Assembly: GCF_023073415.1 (NCBI RefSeq)
Contig: NZ_JADPJL010000067.1
Coordinates: forward strand, 16,808 to 80,807
Reading direction: 5' to 3'
DNA length: 64,000 bases
Source of the DNA: Bradyrhizobium sp. 190
GTDB taxonomy: Bacteria; Pseudomonadota; Alphaproteobacteria; Rhizobiales; Xanthobacteraceae
Shown one piece after another: positions 1 through 10,602 of this stretch. Positions within the stretch are counted from its first letter, which is position 1; each line of letters begins with the position of its first letter. The position numbers were made by a program, and so were the translations under genes. Below the pieces are notes generated by a model. That model was given only the letters and a program-made list of their open reading frames with translations. It had not been told where the DNA came from and searched no databases.

Positions 1-553
1 GGTAGTAGCCGAAGCCTTCCTGGTCCCCATCGTTGTAGTCGGCGTTGCGCGGGAAGCCGCTGCCCACCGCAGCCTCGAGGAATGAGTCGCACAGCGGGTG
101 GCGGCCCGTCGTGTCGCGCACGTTGAGCGGGCCGCCCCGGCCACGCGATGCGTCGCCCACACCCTCGTAGTTCTCGGCCTTTTTGAAGTAAGGCAGCACG
201 TCCGCATACGACCAGCCGCGATTGCCGAGGGCGGCCCAGCTGTCGTAGTCGAGTGGCTGCCCGCGCACATAAAGCATACCGTTGATAGAGCTGCAGCCGC
301 CCAGCCCCCGGCCGCTCGGCGAAGGACAACGTCGGCCGTTGATGCTGTCGTCCGGTTCCATCTGGAACTTGTAGTCGAACTTCTTGTGATTCAGCAACTT
401 CGTAAATCCTGCAGGGATGTCGATCCACATTGACTTGTCAGGAGGTCCCGCTTCGAGCAGCAGCACATTGACGTTCGGGTCCTCGGTCAGACGGCCGGCC
501 AACACGCAGCCGGCCGAGCCGCCGCCGACGATGATGTAATCCCAATGTGGCAT
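1..553 (-). CDS. GMC-family FAD oxidoreductase, N-terminal part (runs off window)
   Basis: Read leftwards from ATG at 553, the frame is open to the window edge (about 184 codons). It begins MPHWDYIIVGGGSAGCVLAG, the Rossmann dinucleotide-binding motif of glucose-methanol-choline oxidoreductases. It continues with the second family signature around residues 85-95 (GGCSSINGMLYVRG), so an alcohol/choline dehydrogenase-type flavoenzyme is likely. Substrate cannot be told. It lies downstream of the ThDP enzyme on the same strand. Its AGAGGAG-like stretch just before the ATG is a good ribosome binding site. Only the FAD-binding half is visible, so intactness is unknown. Two other GMC pieces occur at 2.6-3.3 kb and 47.2-47.7 kb. 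Confidence 0.9.
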   Translation of the reverse strand, partial: MPHWDYIIVGGGSAGCVLAGRLTEDPNVNVLLLEAGPPDKSMWIDIPAGFTKLLNHKKFDYKFQMEPDDSINGRRCPSPSGRGLGGCSSINGMLYVRGQPLDYDSWAALGNRGWSYADVLPYFKKAENYEGVGDASRGRGGPLNVRDTTGRHPLCDSFLEAAVGSGFPRNADYNDGDQEGFGYY

Positions 554-804
554 GGGCCCTCTCCTCTCAGTTGCAAGTCAGCACATTGTGCGTGCCGATT
601 CGCAGGAAACAGTTAGCGCAAGATCGCGTGGACCACTTTGGCGTCGAGCCCGTCGAAAAGTTGCCGCAGCGTTTAAGAGTGGCGGTCAGCTTCAATCTCC
701 GCAGAATCCGTAGCAAGTAGGTGCAGCACTGAAGGGCGCGGACCCCCAGTGGTTCTCGGCGCAGTCGCCTTGAACTCACTTTGTTATGGATCATGACGTT
801 CATC

Positions 805-2553
805 TTATTGATACTCGCCACTTGCCTTCTTCCGTCTCATTAACGGTGAAGTGACTGCCTCATAGGTCATATTTTCGAGGCCGATAACGACATCGATCAC
901 AGTGGGCCTTCCGCTGTTCAACGCCTCTTGCAAAGCGTCTGCGATCTTGTCCGGATCCTCCACCCGAATGCCATGGCAACCCATGGACCGGGCAATCGCC
1001 GAAAAATCGAAATCTGCGAATTTTGTAAATGCGCCCCGACCATGCAATACCCACCCAAGAGCGCTGTTGTTGAATACAATGGCAATGATCGAGATATCGT
1101 GTTCAATGGCCGTCATGAGGCCATTCATGGTCATTGCAAATCCCCCGTCGCCCGCCACCGCCACTACGACCTTTTCGGGATGGACGAGCTTGGCAGCCAG
1201 GGCCGCTGGAACCGCGAATCCCATCGGCCCGGCACCGGCCGCCATGAGAAATCCCCCAGCCTGCTTCACCTGATACAGATTGGTCATAAAAATCCGGTTC
1301 TCGCCCGCGTCGCAGGTCACGATAGACTCTGCAGGTAAGTGCTTGATCATCTCACCGATCACACGCTGGGCGTGGATAGGCTTCTCATTCGACTGGTAGG
1401 CCGGCTGATTGAAGTAGCCATGCTCTTTGCGGAGGCGCGAGACGCGCCCAGCCCCATCGTCGTTCCGACTGTCTGTCGTGCAAGCGGCAACGGCAGTTTT
1501 CATGTCGTGCATGACGATTGCCGCGTCGCCGATCAGCTGGAAATCAACCGGGAAGGTCCAGGCCGCATTCTTCGGTTCAATGTCGATCTGCGCATAGGTT
1601 TGACGCTCGGGATCGAGAAGGTCTGGATGTTCATTACAGGTGTCAGACGAGCCGAGCTTGGATCCAATTACCACGACAAAGTCGGAATCAGCGACGCAGG
1701 CGTTTGCTGCCGCAGTACCAAAAGTCCCAAAGACGCCGAGCGACAGCGCATGAGTTTCAGGGAAGCATCCCTTTCCTGATGCCGTGGTCACCACGGGAAT
1801 ATTCATCGCCTCCGCAAGCGCCTGAAGCTGCGTATAACTGTTGGCGATGCGCGCACCATTACCCGCGACGATCACCGGCTTGCTCGCGGCCCGGATCGCG
1901 GAGACCACCTTGGCCATTGCCTCCGCGTCCGCTCCCTGCGGGCGCGGAGGCAAATAGCGGGACGTGGGATAGATCCGTGGCATCGAATCGGGGCTGACCG
2001 TTCCGAGCAGCGCATCCCGTCCGAAGAGCACCGCGACGGGGCCCGCTTGACCAGCCACTGCATGCTTGATCGCCAGCTGAACTGCCTGGACTGCCGGAAC
2101 AGGATTGAGAGCGCTGAATACTTCCTTCGAAACACTCTTGAAGCCGTTGCGAGCATCCCAGCCGCCATAATCGCCGGTACCGGATTGATACGGGGCGTGC
2201 ATGTTGAACTGCGTCAGGTCCGAAAAGTCGCTTAGCAACAGCATCGGCGTACTGGACAGATACCCCTCTAAAATGCCGATCATTCCATTTCCCAGCACCC
2301 ATGGTCCTTGTCCGAGCACCACACCTGGCAGCCTCTTGAGGCGGCCATAGACTTCGGCCATGACTCCCGCGAGCGACTCTTCGCGTACCAAGATCGTTCG
2401 TACCCTATTCTGGTGTCGTTCGAGCGCATTGAACAGCGTTCCGGTATGCCCGCCTGCCATACCGAAGACCATGTCAATACCCGCATCGATCAACACTCGT
2501 GCTATTAGATCGGCGGCAGTCGTTTCTGTCTCAAGCACGCGCGTCACAGTCAT
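805..2553 (-). CDS. Thiamine-diphosphate-dependent enzyme (acetolactate synthase/benzoylformate decarboxylase superfamily)
   Basis: 582 residues from ATG 2553, chosen because GGAG sits 8 bases upstream; the frame stays open to 2637 but that extension lies inside the upstream GMC remnant. The three-domain ThDP layout is visible. The N-terminal PYR domain has the activating glutamate (VREESLAGVMA, about residue 59). A central domain follows, and the C-terminal PP domain has the ThDP/Mg motif GDGGFAMTMNGL...NN. The family includes acetolactate synthase, oxalyl-CoA decarboxylase, sulfoacetaldehyde acetyltransferase and others; the exact reaction is not evident. It sits between GMC dehydrogenase pieces, suggesting oxidation of an alcohol followed by 2-oxo acid chemistry. 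A truncated copy of its first third lies at 43.1-43.4 kb. Confidence 0.9.
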   Translation of the reverse strand: MTVTRVLETETTAADLIARVLIDAGIDMVFGMAGGHTGTLFNALERHQNRVRTILVREESLAGVMAEVYGRLKRLPGVVLGQGPWVLGNGMIGILEGYLSSTPMLLLSDFSDLTQFNMHAPYQSGTGDYGGWDARNGFKSVSKEVFSALNPVPAVQAVQLAIKHAVAGQAGPVAVLFGRDALLGTVSPDSMPRIYPTSRYLPPRPQGADAEAMAKVVSAIRAASKPVIVAGNGARIANSYTQLQALAEAMNIPVVTTASGKGCFPETHALSLGVFGTFGTAAANACVADSDFVVVIGSKLGSSDTCNEHPDLLDPERQTYAQIDIEPKNAAWTFPVDFQLIGDAAIVMHDMKTAVAACTTDSRNDDGAGRVSRLRKEHGYFNQPAYQSNEKPIHAQRVIGEMIKHLPAESIVTCDAGENRIFMTNLYQVKQAGGFLMAAGAGPMGFAVPAALAAKLVHPEKVVVAVAGDGGFAMTMNGLMTAIEHDISIIAIVFNNSALGWVLHGRGAFTKFADFDFSAIARSMGCHGIRVEDPDKIADALQEALNSGRPTVIDVVIGLENMTYEAVTSPLMRRKKASGEYQ

Positions 2554-2566
2554 GTAAATTCTCCAA

Positions 2567-3290
2567 CTAGTTAGATTTCGTGCGGGAAGGCCGGAGGGGA
2601 TAGATCCGTGCCTCGGGCCGCGAGCCGCCCTTGGCATCTTCTTTGATCATGTCGGCTCCCTTCTCGGCGATCATAATCGTGGCCGCATTAGGTGTTGCCC
2701 GACGGCACGGTCGGCATGATCGAGGCATCAATCACGCGCCGGCCTGCAATGCCGTGCACCCGCAGCCGGTCATCGACCACCGCCATCCGATCATGACCCA
2801 TTCTGCAAGTGCCGATAGATGGCCGTGCCCCCGGCCGGTGCGGCGCGCGTAGTCGAGCCATTCGTCGTAGCTTCGCACCTTGTCGCCAGGACGGTTCTCG
2901 AAGGCGATGTATTTGGCAATCGCAGGATGATTCATGATCTTGCGCCCGATCTGCATGCCGGCTACCGCGCAGTCACGGTCGGTCTCCGCCGAGAGAAAAT
3001 TCGGCCCGATCGCGGGCTCGCTGCCAGGTACCGGGGACTTGATATGGATCGAGCCGCGCAGTAGAGGCCAGCCATCGCAGTGAGCCCTTTCTCGCAAGAT
3101 GCGCTCGTTGTGGGCATGGTGGCAGCAGCGCCGATAGGAGTGAACCAGATCGCAGAAAAAGTCACCGGACGTAAGGTCGTTGCGCACGCGGGTGATAGCA
3201 TCAATTCTGATCGTCGTTTTCTGCATAAAGTCCCGGATGGAGCACAGCAGGACGGCAAGGCCCTTTGGTCGAGTGCTTGGATGCATAAGG
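2567..3290 (-). pseudogene. GMC oxidoreductase, C-terminal remnant
   Basis: The minus strand encodes the GMC C-terminal domain: RGSIHIKSPVPGSEPAIGPN, then FLSAETDRDCAVAGMQIGRK, then the CRMGHDRMAVVD and NTNAATIMIAEKGAD signatures that end the family. The pieces lie in different frames (a shift near 2810 and another near 2700), and upstream of about 3290 no FAD-binding half is found. It is therefore a truncated, frameshifted remnant. The stop at 2567 is 14 bases before the ThDP-enzyme start, so the two were once one operon. Confidence 0.85.
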
Positions 3291-3839
3291 GTCGGAGCTG
3301 GACTGATCTGCTGAGCTCGCGTTTCAAAAGTTCTGGCGAAGACGCGCTATTTAAAATGAAGATTAGCGAAATACTGCGCAGTATCGCGCCAACATGCCGG
3401 AGATGATGCGGAAATTATGCAATCCCTCCCCTTTTGAAGCTGCTTTTCTGCATCGCCGCAGTCAGGTGATGGCCGGTTCTACGCTGGCTCATCCGTTGGT
3501 TGCTTTGTCGCTCGACACGTCAGTCAATGATTTCGACCCACTCTCCGTTAGTGAAAAGCACACTGAGAACGACGAGGTCGTTTCCACCCTCAATGAGACC
3601 TGTCAATCAACGGACATCTGGTTCGTCCTTTCTTAATTCGGCGCTGGCAATCTCCACCTCATGGCGAAGCTCTCGCTGACGTCATGAACAATCTCGCAGT
3701 AATGTCACTAAGGGAGCTACTCCCCGTCATAGTTGATTAGGAGTCCTGGGTTGGCGGACCGAGAGCCGCAATTACCTTGCGCGTACCTGTGACGCTTTCG
3801 CCAACCTCAATGTCCGCGGCTTGCGTTCCCATTTCCGTT
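3291..3839. other. Gap without recognisable gene
   Basis: Open frames here are short and lack family motifs, good ribosome binding sites or terminators. Probably degraded sequence between two gene remnants. Confidence 0.5.
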
Positions 3840-4195
3840 TTCACTTAACCTGGATGCAACACTGCGATGAGAGCGGCGCGATGACGTTGATATAAAACAC
3901 CGCTTGCCAATTCGAGTGATCCAGCTGGCCGAGCTTTCGAGCGCCTGGGTGATAACCTGCATTATTGATCAACAGGTCGACCTGCCGCCTTAGCTTGGTG
4001 CAGCTCACGTTGAGTTGCTGTCTTGAACATTCAACACTAACGACTCACCACCATAGTCGAAGGCTTGAACCGCGTCGTCCGGCCACCATGAAGCCGCAAT
4101 GACGCGCCAGCCGACTTCCCGGTACTGCCGCACAAACTCCAGGCCCAAGCCCCTATCGGCTCCGGTCACAAGAACCCATCGCCTTCGCTACATCG
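3840..4195 (-). pseudogene. Short-chain dehydrogenase/reductase (SDR) remnant
   Basis: Translating the minus strand gives the SDR cofactor motif (WVLVTGADRGLGLEFVRQY), then LLINNAGYHPGARKLGQLDH, then the region around the catalytic helix (NWQAVFYINVIAPL), with frame changes between them. The Ser-Tyr-Lys part is not found. This is the N-terminal half of an SDR, broken by frameshifts and truncated at the left. Confidence 0.7.
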
Positions 4196-4372
4196 AAATG
4201 AAAAAGCAGAAGCAATTCTTCGCCGCCGGGACGCACACAACGAGGTTATCATTGAAGCGCTTCGTGCTGGCAGCTTGGCTTCCATTATTGACCTTCGTGA
4301 GCTCAAGTCTGATCTGCTACAGGAAGTACTGGCCCAAGCGCGAACTTAGCAATCCAGACCGGCGCAATGGAA

Positions 4373-5779
4373 TCACTTTGAACCGGTTTCCGATTCTTTC
4401 GCTAGCTCGTCCATTACTTGCTTGGTTGCTCGATACGCCAAGTCAACAATCTCATCTATCTCGCTTTCGGACACGACGAGGGGTGGGGCAAAACCAAGAA
4501 TGTCCCCGTGCGGCATCGGTCGAGCAATAAGTCCCCGATCACGAGCCGCCTTCGAAATGCGAACACCGACCTTGAGCTGCGCATCGAATCGGCGCTTCGT
4601 CTGGCGATCCGCAACAAACTCGATTGCGCCAAGTAAGCCCACGCCTCTAACTTCGCCGACGATTTCCAACTGCGAAAATCGTTCCTTAAGTCGCTTTTGG
4701 AAATGCGATCCGACGATCCTCGCCCGGTCGCTTAATCGCTCGTCTTCGACGATATCGAGGACTGCGTTCGCAGCCGCGGCCGCGATGGGGTGACCGGAGT
4801 ACGTATATCCATGCGAAAATGCCCCAACTCGGTCCGCAGCCTCCTCCATAACCGCGTACACCTTCTCTCCGACAATCGCTCCCGAGAGGGGCATGTAACC
4901 GGACGTCAACCCTTTTGCGACTGTCACCAAGTCTGGCTCAATCTCGTAAAGTGTGCTGCCGAAGTCCGCACCCGTCCGACCGAAACCACAAATTACCTCG
5001 TCAGCGATCAGAAGAACGTCATAGCGCTTGAGGACGGCCTGAATTTCGCGCCAGTAACCCGTAGGAGGCGGAGTAATCCCCCCGGTACCCAACACCGGCT
5101 CAGCAATGAAGGCGCCAATCGTTTCCGGCCCCTCTCTGACGATAAGCTCTTCGAGTTCCGCTGCGCGGCGGTGAGAAAAGGACTCTTCCGTTTCGCCTGG
5201 CTCTGCACCCCAATAGAAGTGCGGTGCACCAGTGTGCAAGATACCTGAGAAAGGGAGGTCCATATGATCATGGTAGAAAGACATACCGGTCATAGAACCG
5301 GAAATTACTGAGCACCCATGGTAGCCTCGCTCGCGCGAGATGATCTTTTTTTTCTTAGGCTGGCCACGGAGATTATTGTAGTACCAGACGAGCTTAGCCT
5401 GTGTTTCGTTAGCGTCTGATCCGGACAGCCCGAAGAAGACTTTGCTTGGATTGCCGGGCGCCATTCGCACGAGACGATCCGACAGTATCGCTAGCTCTTC
5501 CGTCGTGTGCGCCGCATATGTGTGGTAGTATGCCAGCTTATAAGCCTGCCGCGCGATCGCCTCTGCCACTTCGGTCCTACCGTATCCAATATTGACACAG
5601 TACAAGCCAGCAAAGCCGTCGATGTAACTACGGCCCTGCGCGTCGTTGATTCGGATGCCTTTGCCGCCAGTAACGATCGTTGGGTCACCAATCTTGCCAG
5701 TGGCGAACTCCTTGAGCTGAGTGAAGGGATGCAGAACACTCGAGCGATCTCGTTCAGCGATGGTTTTGATATCAATCAT
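4373..5779 (-). CDS. Class III (omega) aminotransferase
   Basis: 468 residues of PLP fold type I. The start at 5779 follows GGAGAATTGGA, and only 10 bases separate it from the upstream aldehyde dehydrogenase stop. The class III hallmarks are present: the substrate-domain start HPFTQLKEF, the GSDANET cofactor phosphate loop, the YHG motif, the aspartate-containing LIADEVICGFGRTG, and the Schiff-base lysine in VTVAKGLTSGYMPLSG. It most resembles omega-amino acid or diamine:pyruvate aminotransferases (putrescine, taurine, beta-alanine types). Paired with the aldehyde dehydrogenase, it likely converts an amine to a semialdehyde that is then oxidised. A degenerate copy lies at 30.35-31.15 kb. Confidence 0.93.
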   Translation of the reverse strand: MIDIKTIAERDRSSVLHPFTQLKEFATGKIGDPTIVTGGKGIRINDAQGRSYIDGFAGLYCVNIGYGRTEVAEAIARQAYKLAYYHTYAAHTTEELAILSDRLVRMAPGNPSKVFFGLSGSDANETQAKLVWYYNNLRGQPKKKKIISRERGYHGCSVISGSMTGMSFYHDHMDLPFSGILHTGAPHFYWGAEPGETEESFSHRRAAELEELIVREGPETIGAFIAEPVLGTGGITPPPTGYWREIQAVLKRYDVLLIADEVICGFGRTGADFGSTLYEIEPDLVTVAKGLTSGYMPLSGAIVGEKVYAVMEEAADRVGAFSHGYTYSGHPIAAAAANAVLDIVEDERLSDRARIVGSHFQKRLKERFSQLEIVGEVRGVGLLGAIEFVADRQTKRRFDAQLKVGVRISKAARDRGLIARPMPHGDILGFAPPLVVSESEIDEIVDLAYRATKQVMDELAKESETGSK

Positions 5780-5789
5780 TCCAATTCTC

Positions 5790-7325
5790 CTAACCCGCCA
5801 AATCGCCGAAACAGACGTATTTTAGCTCCATGTATTCCGCTAAGCCATGCCGCGACCCCTCGCGACCAAGTCCGGATTGCTTCCACCCCCCGAAGGGAAT
5901 GGATGGGCCCGTGAATGACGCTGTATTGATGCCGAGCATGCCGCACTCGATTTGCTCAGAAAGTCGGAGCGCTCGACGTAGGCTGTCCGTGTAAATGTAT
6001 CCCGCCAGTCCCATCTCATTAGCATTTGCCCGGGCAGTGACCTCTTCTTCTGAATCGAACGGAAGTACAGCAGCCACAGGCCCAAACGTCTCCTCATGAG
6101 CGATCAGCATTCCTTCAGTGACATCGCTTAGCAGCGCGGGAGGAACGAAGTTCGGACCTAGACTGACGCCCTGGTTGGTGGAAAACAGGCGCGCCCCTTT
6201 TTTCACTGCATCATCGATTTGGGCCCTGCATTTGTTGGCGACCGGCAACTTCGTCATGGGGCCAATGTCTGTTGTAGGATCCAGACCGTGACCCACTTTC
6301 AGTTGAGCAACAGCCGCAGCAAACGCATCGACAAAGGCACCATAGATACCCCTTTGTACGTAGAAACGGTTCGCGGCCAGACAGTCCTGACCAGATGTCG
6401 AAAATTTTGCCGCGATTGCCCCTTTGACAGCCCTATCAACATCGACATCGTCAAAGATGAGGAAGGGGGCGTGCCCGCCGAGTTCGAGCGACACCTTCTT
6501 TACAGTCTGGGCCGCACCTTCAAGAAGTAGACGACCAACCTGGGTAGAACCCGTAAAGGAAAGAGCGCGTACCCTTGTATCGCGCAACAGCGGCGCGGAA
6601 AGTTCGATGGGATTGCCGACTAGGATTTGAAATACGCCGCGCGGCACCCCGGCCTCTTCGGCTAATCTGGCCACGGCGAGAGCCGAAAGCGGCGTCTCGG
6701 GAGCGGGCTTCACGATGATGGGACAACCGGCCGCGAGAGCCGCTCCCGCCTTTCGCGTGATCATCGCGACAGGAAAATTCCACGGCGTAATGGCCGCCGC
6801 CACCCCGATTGGCTGCATCCGAACTTGAAGCAGAGTTTCGGGCTTGTGGCTGGGGATCGTCTCCCCGTATGCACGCTCTCCCTCTGCAGCAAACCACTCG
6901 AGAAATCCGGCACCGTACGCAATTTCGTGACGCGCCTCAGCGAGCGGCTTGCCCTGCTCGCTGGTCACCAGAATGGCGAGCTCTTCCGAATGGTCGAGCA
7001 TTAATGAAGCCCAAGACCTAAGAATCGCCCCCCGCCTGGCGGGCAGCAGAGCACGCCATGCAGCAAACGACCGTTCAGCTGCCGCGATCGCTCGATCCAT
7101 ATCGGCGGCTGAGCAACGGGCAATCTCAGCGATCTCTTCCCCAGTAGCAGGATCGACAACTATGTCTCTTTGCTCGCCTACTATCCATCGGCCGTCGACG
7201 AGCGCAGCCCCGGCCACAAAATCGCGACGACGCAGATTTTGCAGATGTGTGGGAGCAAGCCCGACCAAATCCGAGCTTTTGTGGCGAACCGTCTGGTGGA
7301 CCATTTGAAAGTCCCGCGTGGTCAT
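5790..7325 (-). CDS. NAD(P)-dependent aldehyde dehydrogenase (succinate-semialdehyde dehydrogenase-like)
   Basis: 511 residues from ATG 7325, preferred because AGGAAA lies 9 bases upstream; an in-frame start at 7346 lacks this. ALDH landmarks in order: PWNFP, the cofactor loop FTGSTQVG, the general base in SLELGGHAPFLIF, the catalytic cysteine in SGQDCLAANRFY, and the C-terminal FGGWKQSGLGREG. The sequence style is that of succinate-/glutarate-semialdehyde dehydrogenases (GabD type). It is first in a two-gene unit with the aminotransferase, 10 bases downstream. The divergent Lrp-family gene at 7460 is the likely regulator, with its operator expected in the 134-base intergenic space. Confidence 0.93.
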   Translation of the reverse strand: MTTRDFQMVHQTVRHKSSDLVGLAPTHLQNLRRRDFVAGAALVDGRWIVGEQRDIVVDPATGEEIAEIARCSAADMDRAIAAAERSFAAWRALLPARRGAILRSWASLMLDHSEELAILVTSEQGKPLAEARHEIAYGAGFLEWFAAEGERAYGETIPSHKPETLLQVRMQPIGVAAAITPWNFPVAMITRKAGAALAAGCPIIVKPAPETPLSALAVARLAEEAGVPRGVFQILVGNPIELSAPLLRDTRVRALSFTGSTQVGRLLLEGAAQTVKKVSLELGGHAPFLIFDDVDVDRAVKGAIAAKFSTSGQDCLAANRFYVQRGIYGAFVDAFAAAVAQLKVGHGLDPTTDIGPMTKLPVANKCRAQIDDAVKKGARLFSTNQGVSLGPNFVPPALLSDVTEGMLIAHEETFGPVAAVLPFDSEEEVTARANANEMGLAGYIYTDSLRRALRLSEQIECGMLGINTASFTGPSIPFGGWKQSGLGREGSRHGLAEYMELKYVCFGDLAG

Positions 7326-7459
7326 TTGTTGAAATTTCCTGAGCAATCAGGATACTGATGTCGCAAACAGATTTGCATCGCATTTCCCCGCCGTTCGGAG
7401 GATTTCCTGCGTGACGCAGGCATTCTTCGGCGACATGCAGCTGAAGGCTGGAGCCGATT

Positions 7460-7936
7460 ATGCAATATGACCGAATAGACGCCCGGATCCTCGAGATCGT
7501 GCAAAAGAACAACCGCTTAACTTCCGAGGTGATCGGGGCAATGGCGGGGCTTTCAGCTACGGCCTGTCAACGCCGATTGAAGAGACTCCGGTCAGAAAGA
7601 ATTATCGAGGCGGATGTCTCAATTGTTTCGGCAAAGGCGGTTGGAAGACCGATTCAAATGCTCGTGCTAGTGAGCCTAGAGCGTGAGCGTTCAGACATCA
7701 TCGACAGGTTCAAGAAGGCGATCAAATCGTCCGCTGAAGTGGTCAACGGATTTTACGTGACTGGCGACGCCGATTTTGTTCTCTATATTACCGCGCGGAC
7801 AATGGAGGACTACGAGCAGTTCACCCGACGGTTCTTCTATGAGAACTCGGACATTAAGGGCTTCAAGACAATGGTCATAATGGACCGTGTAAAGGCAGGC
7901 TTTGCCGTCCCAATTGAAGTTCCGGCCGAGCGATGA
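7460..7936 (+). CDS. Lrp/AsnC-family transcriptional regulator
   Basis: 158 residues. The N-terminal winged helix-turn-helix is MQYDRIDARILEIVQKNNR, then SEVIGAMAGLSATACQRRLK. The C-terminal RAM ligand-binding domain includes VVNGFYVTGDADFVLYI and ends with a motif typical of feast/famine regulators. GGAG lies 7 bases before the ATG. It is divergent from the aldehyde dehydrogenase-aminotransferase pair, so it probably senses the amino acid that pair degrades and controls both directions. Confidence 0.95.
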   Translation: MQYDRIDARILEIVQKNNRLTSEVIGAMAGLSATACQRRLKRLRSERIIEADVSIVSAKAVGRPIQMLVLVSLERERSDIIDRFKKAIKSSAEVVNGFYVTGDADFVLYITARTMEDYEQFTRRFFYENSDIKGFKTMVIMDRVKAGFAVPIEVPAER

Positions 7937-8225
7937 TAGGCGCGCCTAGCCTAGACGGCGCTTACGCTGCCTGTAATGCTGATCGCGATGCCAGCTGGTG
8001 CCATCGCCAACATGCATCATCGGCGCGTTGATTGCTCTATCGATTGGCTTTGCGGCGCAAGGACGCTAGCCGTGCCCGACTCCTGGGTCTCACTTCGCGA
8101 ATCTTTTTGCCTGGGGCAGCGTGGGTGATGCCGTGGGTGCTGTTTCGCATTGCTTACAGCTGTCGGGCTCCACGGTGGGTGGCGGGACGATCGCTCGCGG
8201 CATATCAGGCGGTGAGCTCCGGCAG

Positions 8226-8890
8226 GGCATGGGGTGAGTTTGCGTCAATCCTATGCGCGGGTGGGCAAGTTCGCCCTGATCGAGCATCAGCGCCACGCCC
8301 ACGCCAAGCAGTTCAAGCGCGCCAACCGGGCGCTCAAGACGCTGCGAACCTATCTCTGCCGTGTGATCCGCGACATCGCCCGCAAGATCGACGGTAACGG
8401 CGGGCTCGAAGCGGCGTTCGCAAAGCTGCTGGCGCTGGCGCGGCGCGTGGGCAGCAGCAGCAGCGTCAGCGTGGGCCGAATGTCTATTCCCTGCATGCGC
8501 CGGAGGTCGAGTGCATCGGCAAGGGCAAGGCCCATCGGCCTTACGAGTTCGGCGTCAAGGTCTCCGTTGCGACCACGATCGGCCACGCAAAGGGCGGTCA
8601 GTTCGTCACCCATGTGAAGTCACTGCCCGGCAATCCCTATGACGGTCACACGCTGGCCTCCGTGATTCGGGACATGAAGGCGCTCTTCGGCAACATCATC
8701 GCGCGCCTCCTCGCCGACACGGGATATCGCGGCCACAACGCGCCGCCCGATTACAAGTTCAGGATCTTCATCTCCGGCCAGAAGCGAGGGGGTGACGCCC
8801 AAGATCAAGCGTGAACTACGCCGCAGGTCGGCTGTCGAGCCCGTCATCGGCCATCTCAAAGCCGAGCACCGCATGGGCAGGGGCCTGAAC
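8226..8890 (+). pseudogene. IS5-family transposase fragment
   Basis: Pieces of one transposase are readable in successive frames: LRQSYARVGKFALIEHQRHA, KQFKRANRALKTLRTYL, YSLHAPEVECIGKGKAHRPY, the DDE segment LLADTGYRGHNAPPDYKF, and RRRSAVEPVIGHLKAEHRMG with the last acidic residue. At least three frameshifts separate them, and both the N-terminus and the extreme C-terminus are missing. No terminal repeats are seen. A dead IS fragment. Confidence 0.85.
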
Positions 8891-9020
8891 TCTCGACCAG
8901 GACCTTGTCCCCTTCATGGAATTACTCGAAGAGAACAGCGTATCAGAGCAGGAAGAAGCTTGCCAAAGGCGGGCTGGCTTATCCAAGCGACTATGAGAAA
9001 GTTGGTTGCCGGGAGGCGCT

Positions 9021-10449
9021 CTACTCATCCAAAATGCCAGCAGACTGGCCGGCATTGAACGAGAGCCAGAAGGCAGCTGTCCCCGAGGTCGAGGTCGGCT
9101 TCAGCCCCGTCAGTTCCTCGATCAGACGCAGCCGGTAGACGAGCGTCTGCCGATGAATGCCCAACTTGCCAGCCGTTACCTTCCAGCTTCCGTCGTTGGC
9201 GAGAAACGTGGCCAGCGTTTGCAAGAGCGAGGCATCGTTCTCTCGGTCATACGCAACGAGAGGGCCCAGATATCGATCAACTAGCCCGCGAGCTTCGGCC
9301 AGCGTCTTGGGCGCCAGTGCGGAGGCGGTCACGGTTGTCCCGTACCTGACCAGCCGCACCTGGCTTTCGCGCGCCCGCGCGAGCGAGAGCCGAACTTGAT
9401 TGACGCTCCAGGAAATCAGTGCCGATGATCGGTCTACTGACGCCTGCTTTCGACTCCGCGCCCAGGGCATTTACCATACTCAGAATGAGATCTTCCCGAT
9501 CGAGTGTAACCGCGATGACGATATCCTCGTGGAGAAACAATGGGCTGATCGAACGCAAGTCGGGCGCATGGTGGATCTCATGAACCCCCCACGTCGGACA
9601 GCTGGCTGGATCGATGGCAAGACTAACCAGCGATCCGTGCAGGCCGCGCCGCTCCAGCACTGCGCGCGCGGCGGCGAAATCGACTGCGCCCTTCAGGAAG
9701 TCGCGCAGGAGGATCTCTCCTTCCACTCGGCGATGATCTCGCTCGATCGCTTGTTGTTCAAGCTCGACGCCCACAAGACCTGCCAGATAGTGGACCAGCA
9801 GCGGATCAATGATCTTGTTTTCCTTGCAATGCCGTACCTTCAAGGTCGCGCGGCCACGCCCTGCGATTTCCACTGTTTCCGATCTACCACCGCGCACCGG
9901 TGGTTCACCCGACGAGGCAATCAAATGACTGCTTGTCAGATCCAAAATTTCTACGTGCCAACCCTGACGTCTGCCGAGAGTTGCGAGCCGATTTCGAAAT
10001 CGGTCCCCTCGCGGAGCGCGGAAGTATACGACTGAAATAGCCGTTGACTTGATTCGAGCCGGTTTCGCTCCGACTGAAGTGCGCTCTCGATAACCCTTCG
10101 CGCGAGCTGATGAACTCGAGTTCGAAGCTTGCCTCGAGCACGGGAAACTTGCGCTCGTCTGCGGCGGTCAGCATTCGATCCGTATCCGAGGAGCATCGTC
10201 CCGCGCCGCGACCACAAGAGCACTTACGTTGATGTCTGCCAGACGGTTGAGCCAGTCCGCTTGCTCGACCGAGTTCGTCGGAATGCCGGCACCTGTCGTC
10301 ATCACCAGGTCGCCGGCGGTGACCCACCGCCAGGGGTCACGCAGGTCGCAGGCGTGCGCCCATGTCACAAGGCGACCGCCACTCGCGGCGCCAGCCCGGA
10401 AGGCGAGGCCGAGAGCATCGATAGCAACAAGGCCATTCACTGTGATCAT
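9021..10449 (-). pseudogene. PucR-family transcriptional regulator, frameshifted
   Basis: Starting at ATG 10449, the N-terminal purine-catabolism-regulator domain is clear (WAHACDLRDPWRWVTAGDLV, then MTTGAGIPTN). The central GGDEF-like part is in other frames (LLVHYLAGLVGVELEQQAIE), and the C-terminal PucR helix-turn-helix is intact (NDGSWKVTAGKLGIHRQTLV, then YRLRLIEELTGL). At least three frame changes occur (near 10.17, 9.95 and 9.3 kb), so no full protein is possible. It is divergent from the amine oxidase at 10603, which it presumably regulated. Confidence 0.85.
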
Positions 10450-10602
10450 CCGAGGGTGTCACCTTCCCATTGGTCGACCTGTTGTCTCAGACAATTGTAC
10501 AACATTCGAGTCGTTGCTTGTCGAAGTGCGCCATGGACGCACCGCTCAGGGCGCCTTACGGCCTTACGAGACTATTCACGCCTCGAAGGTTGGACGTTCC
10601 AT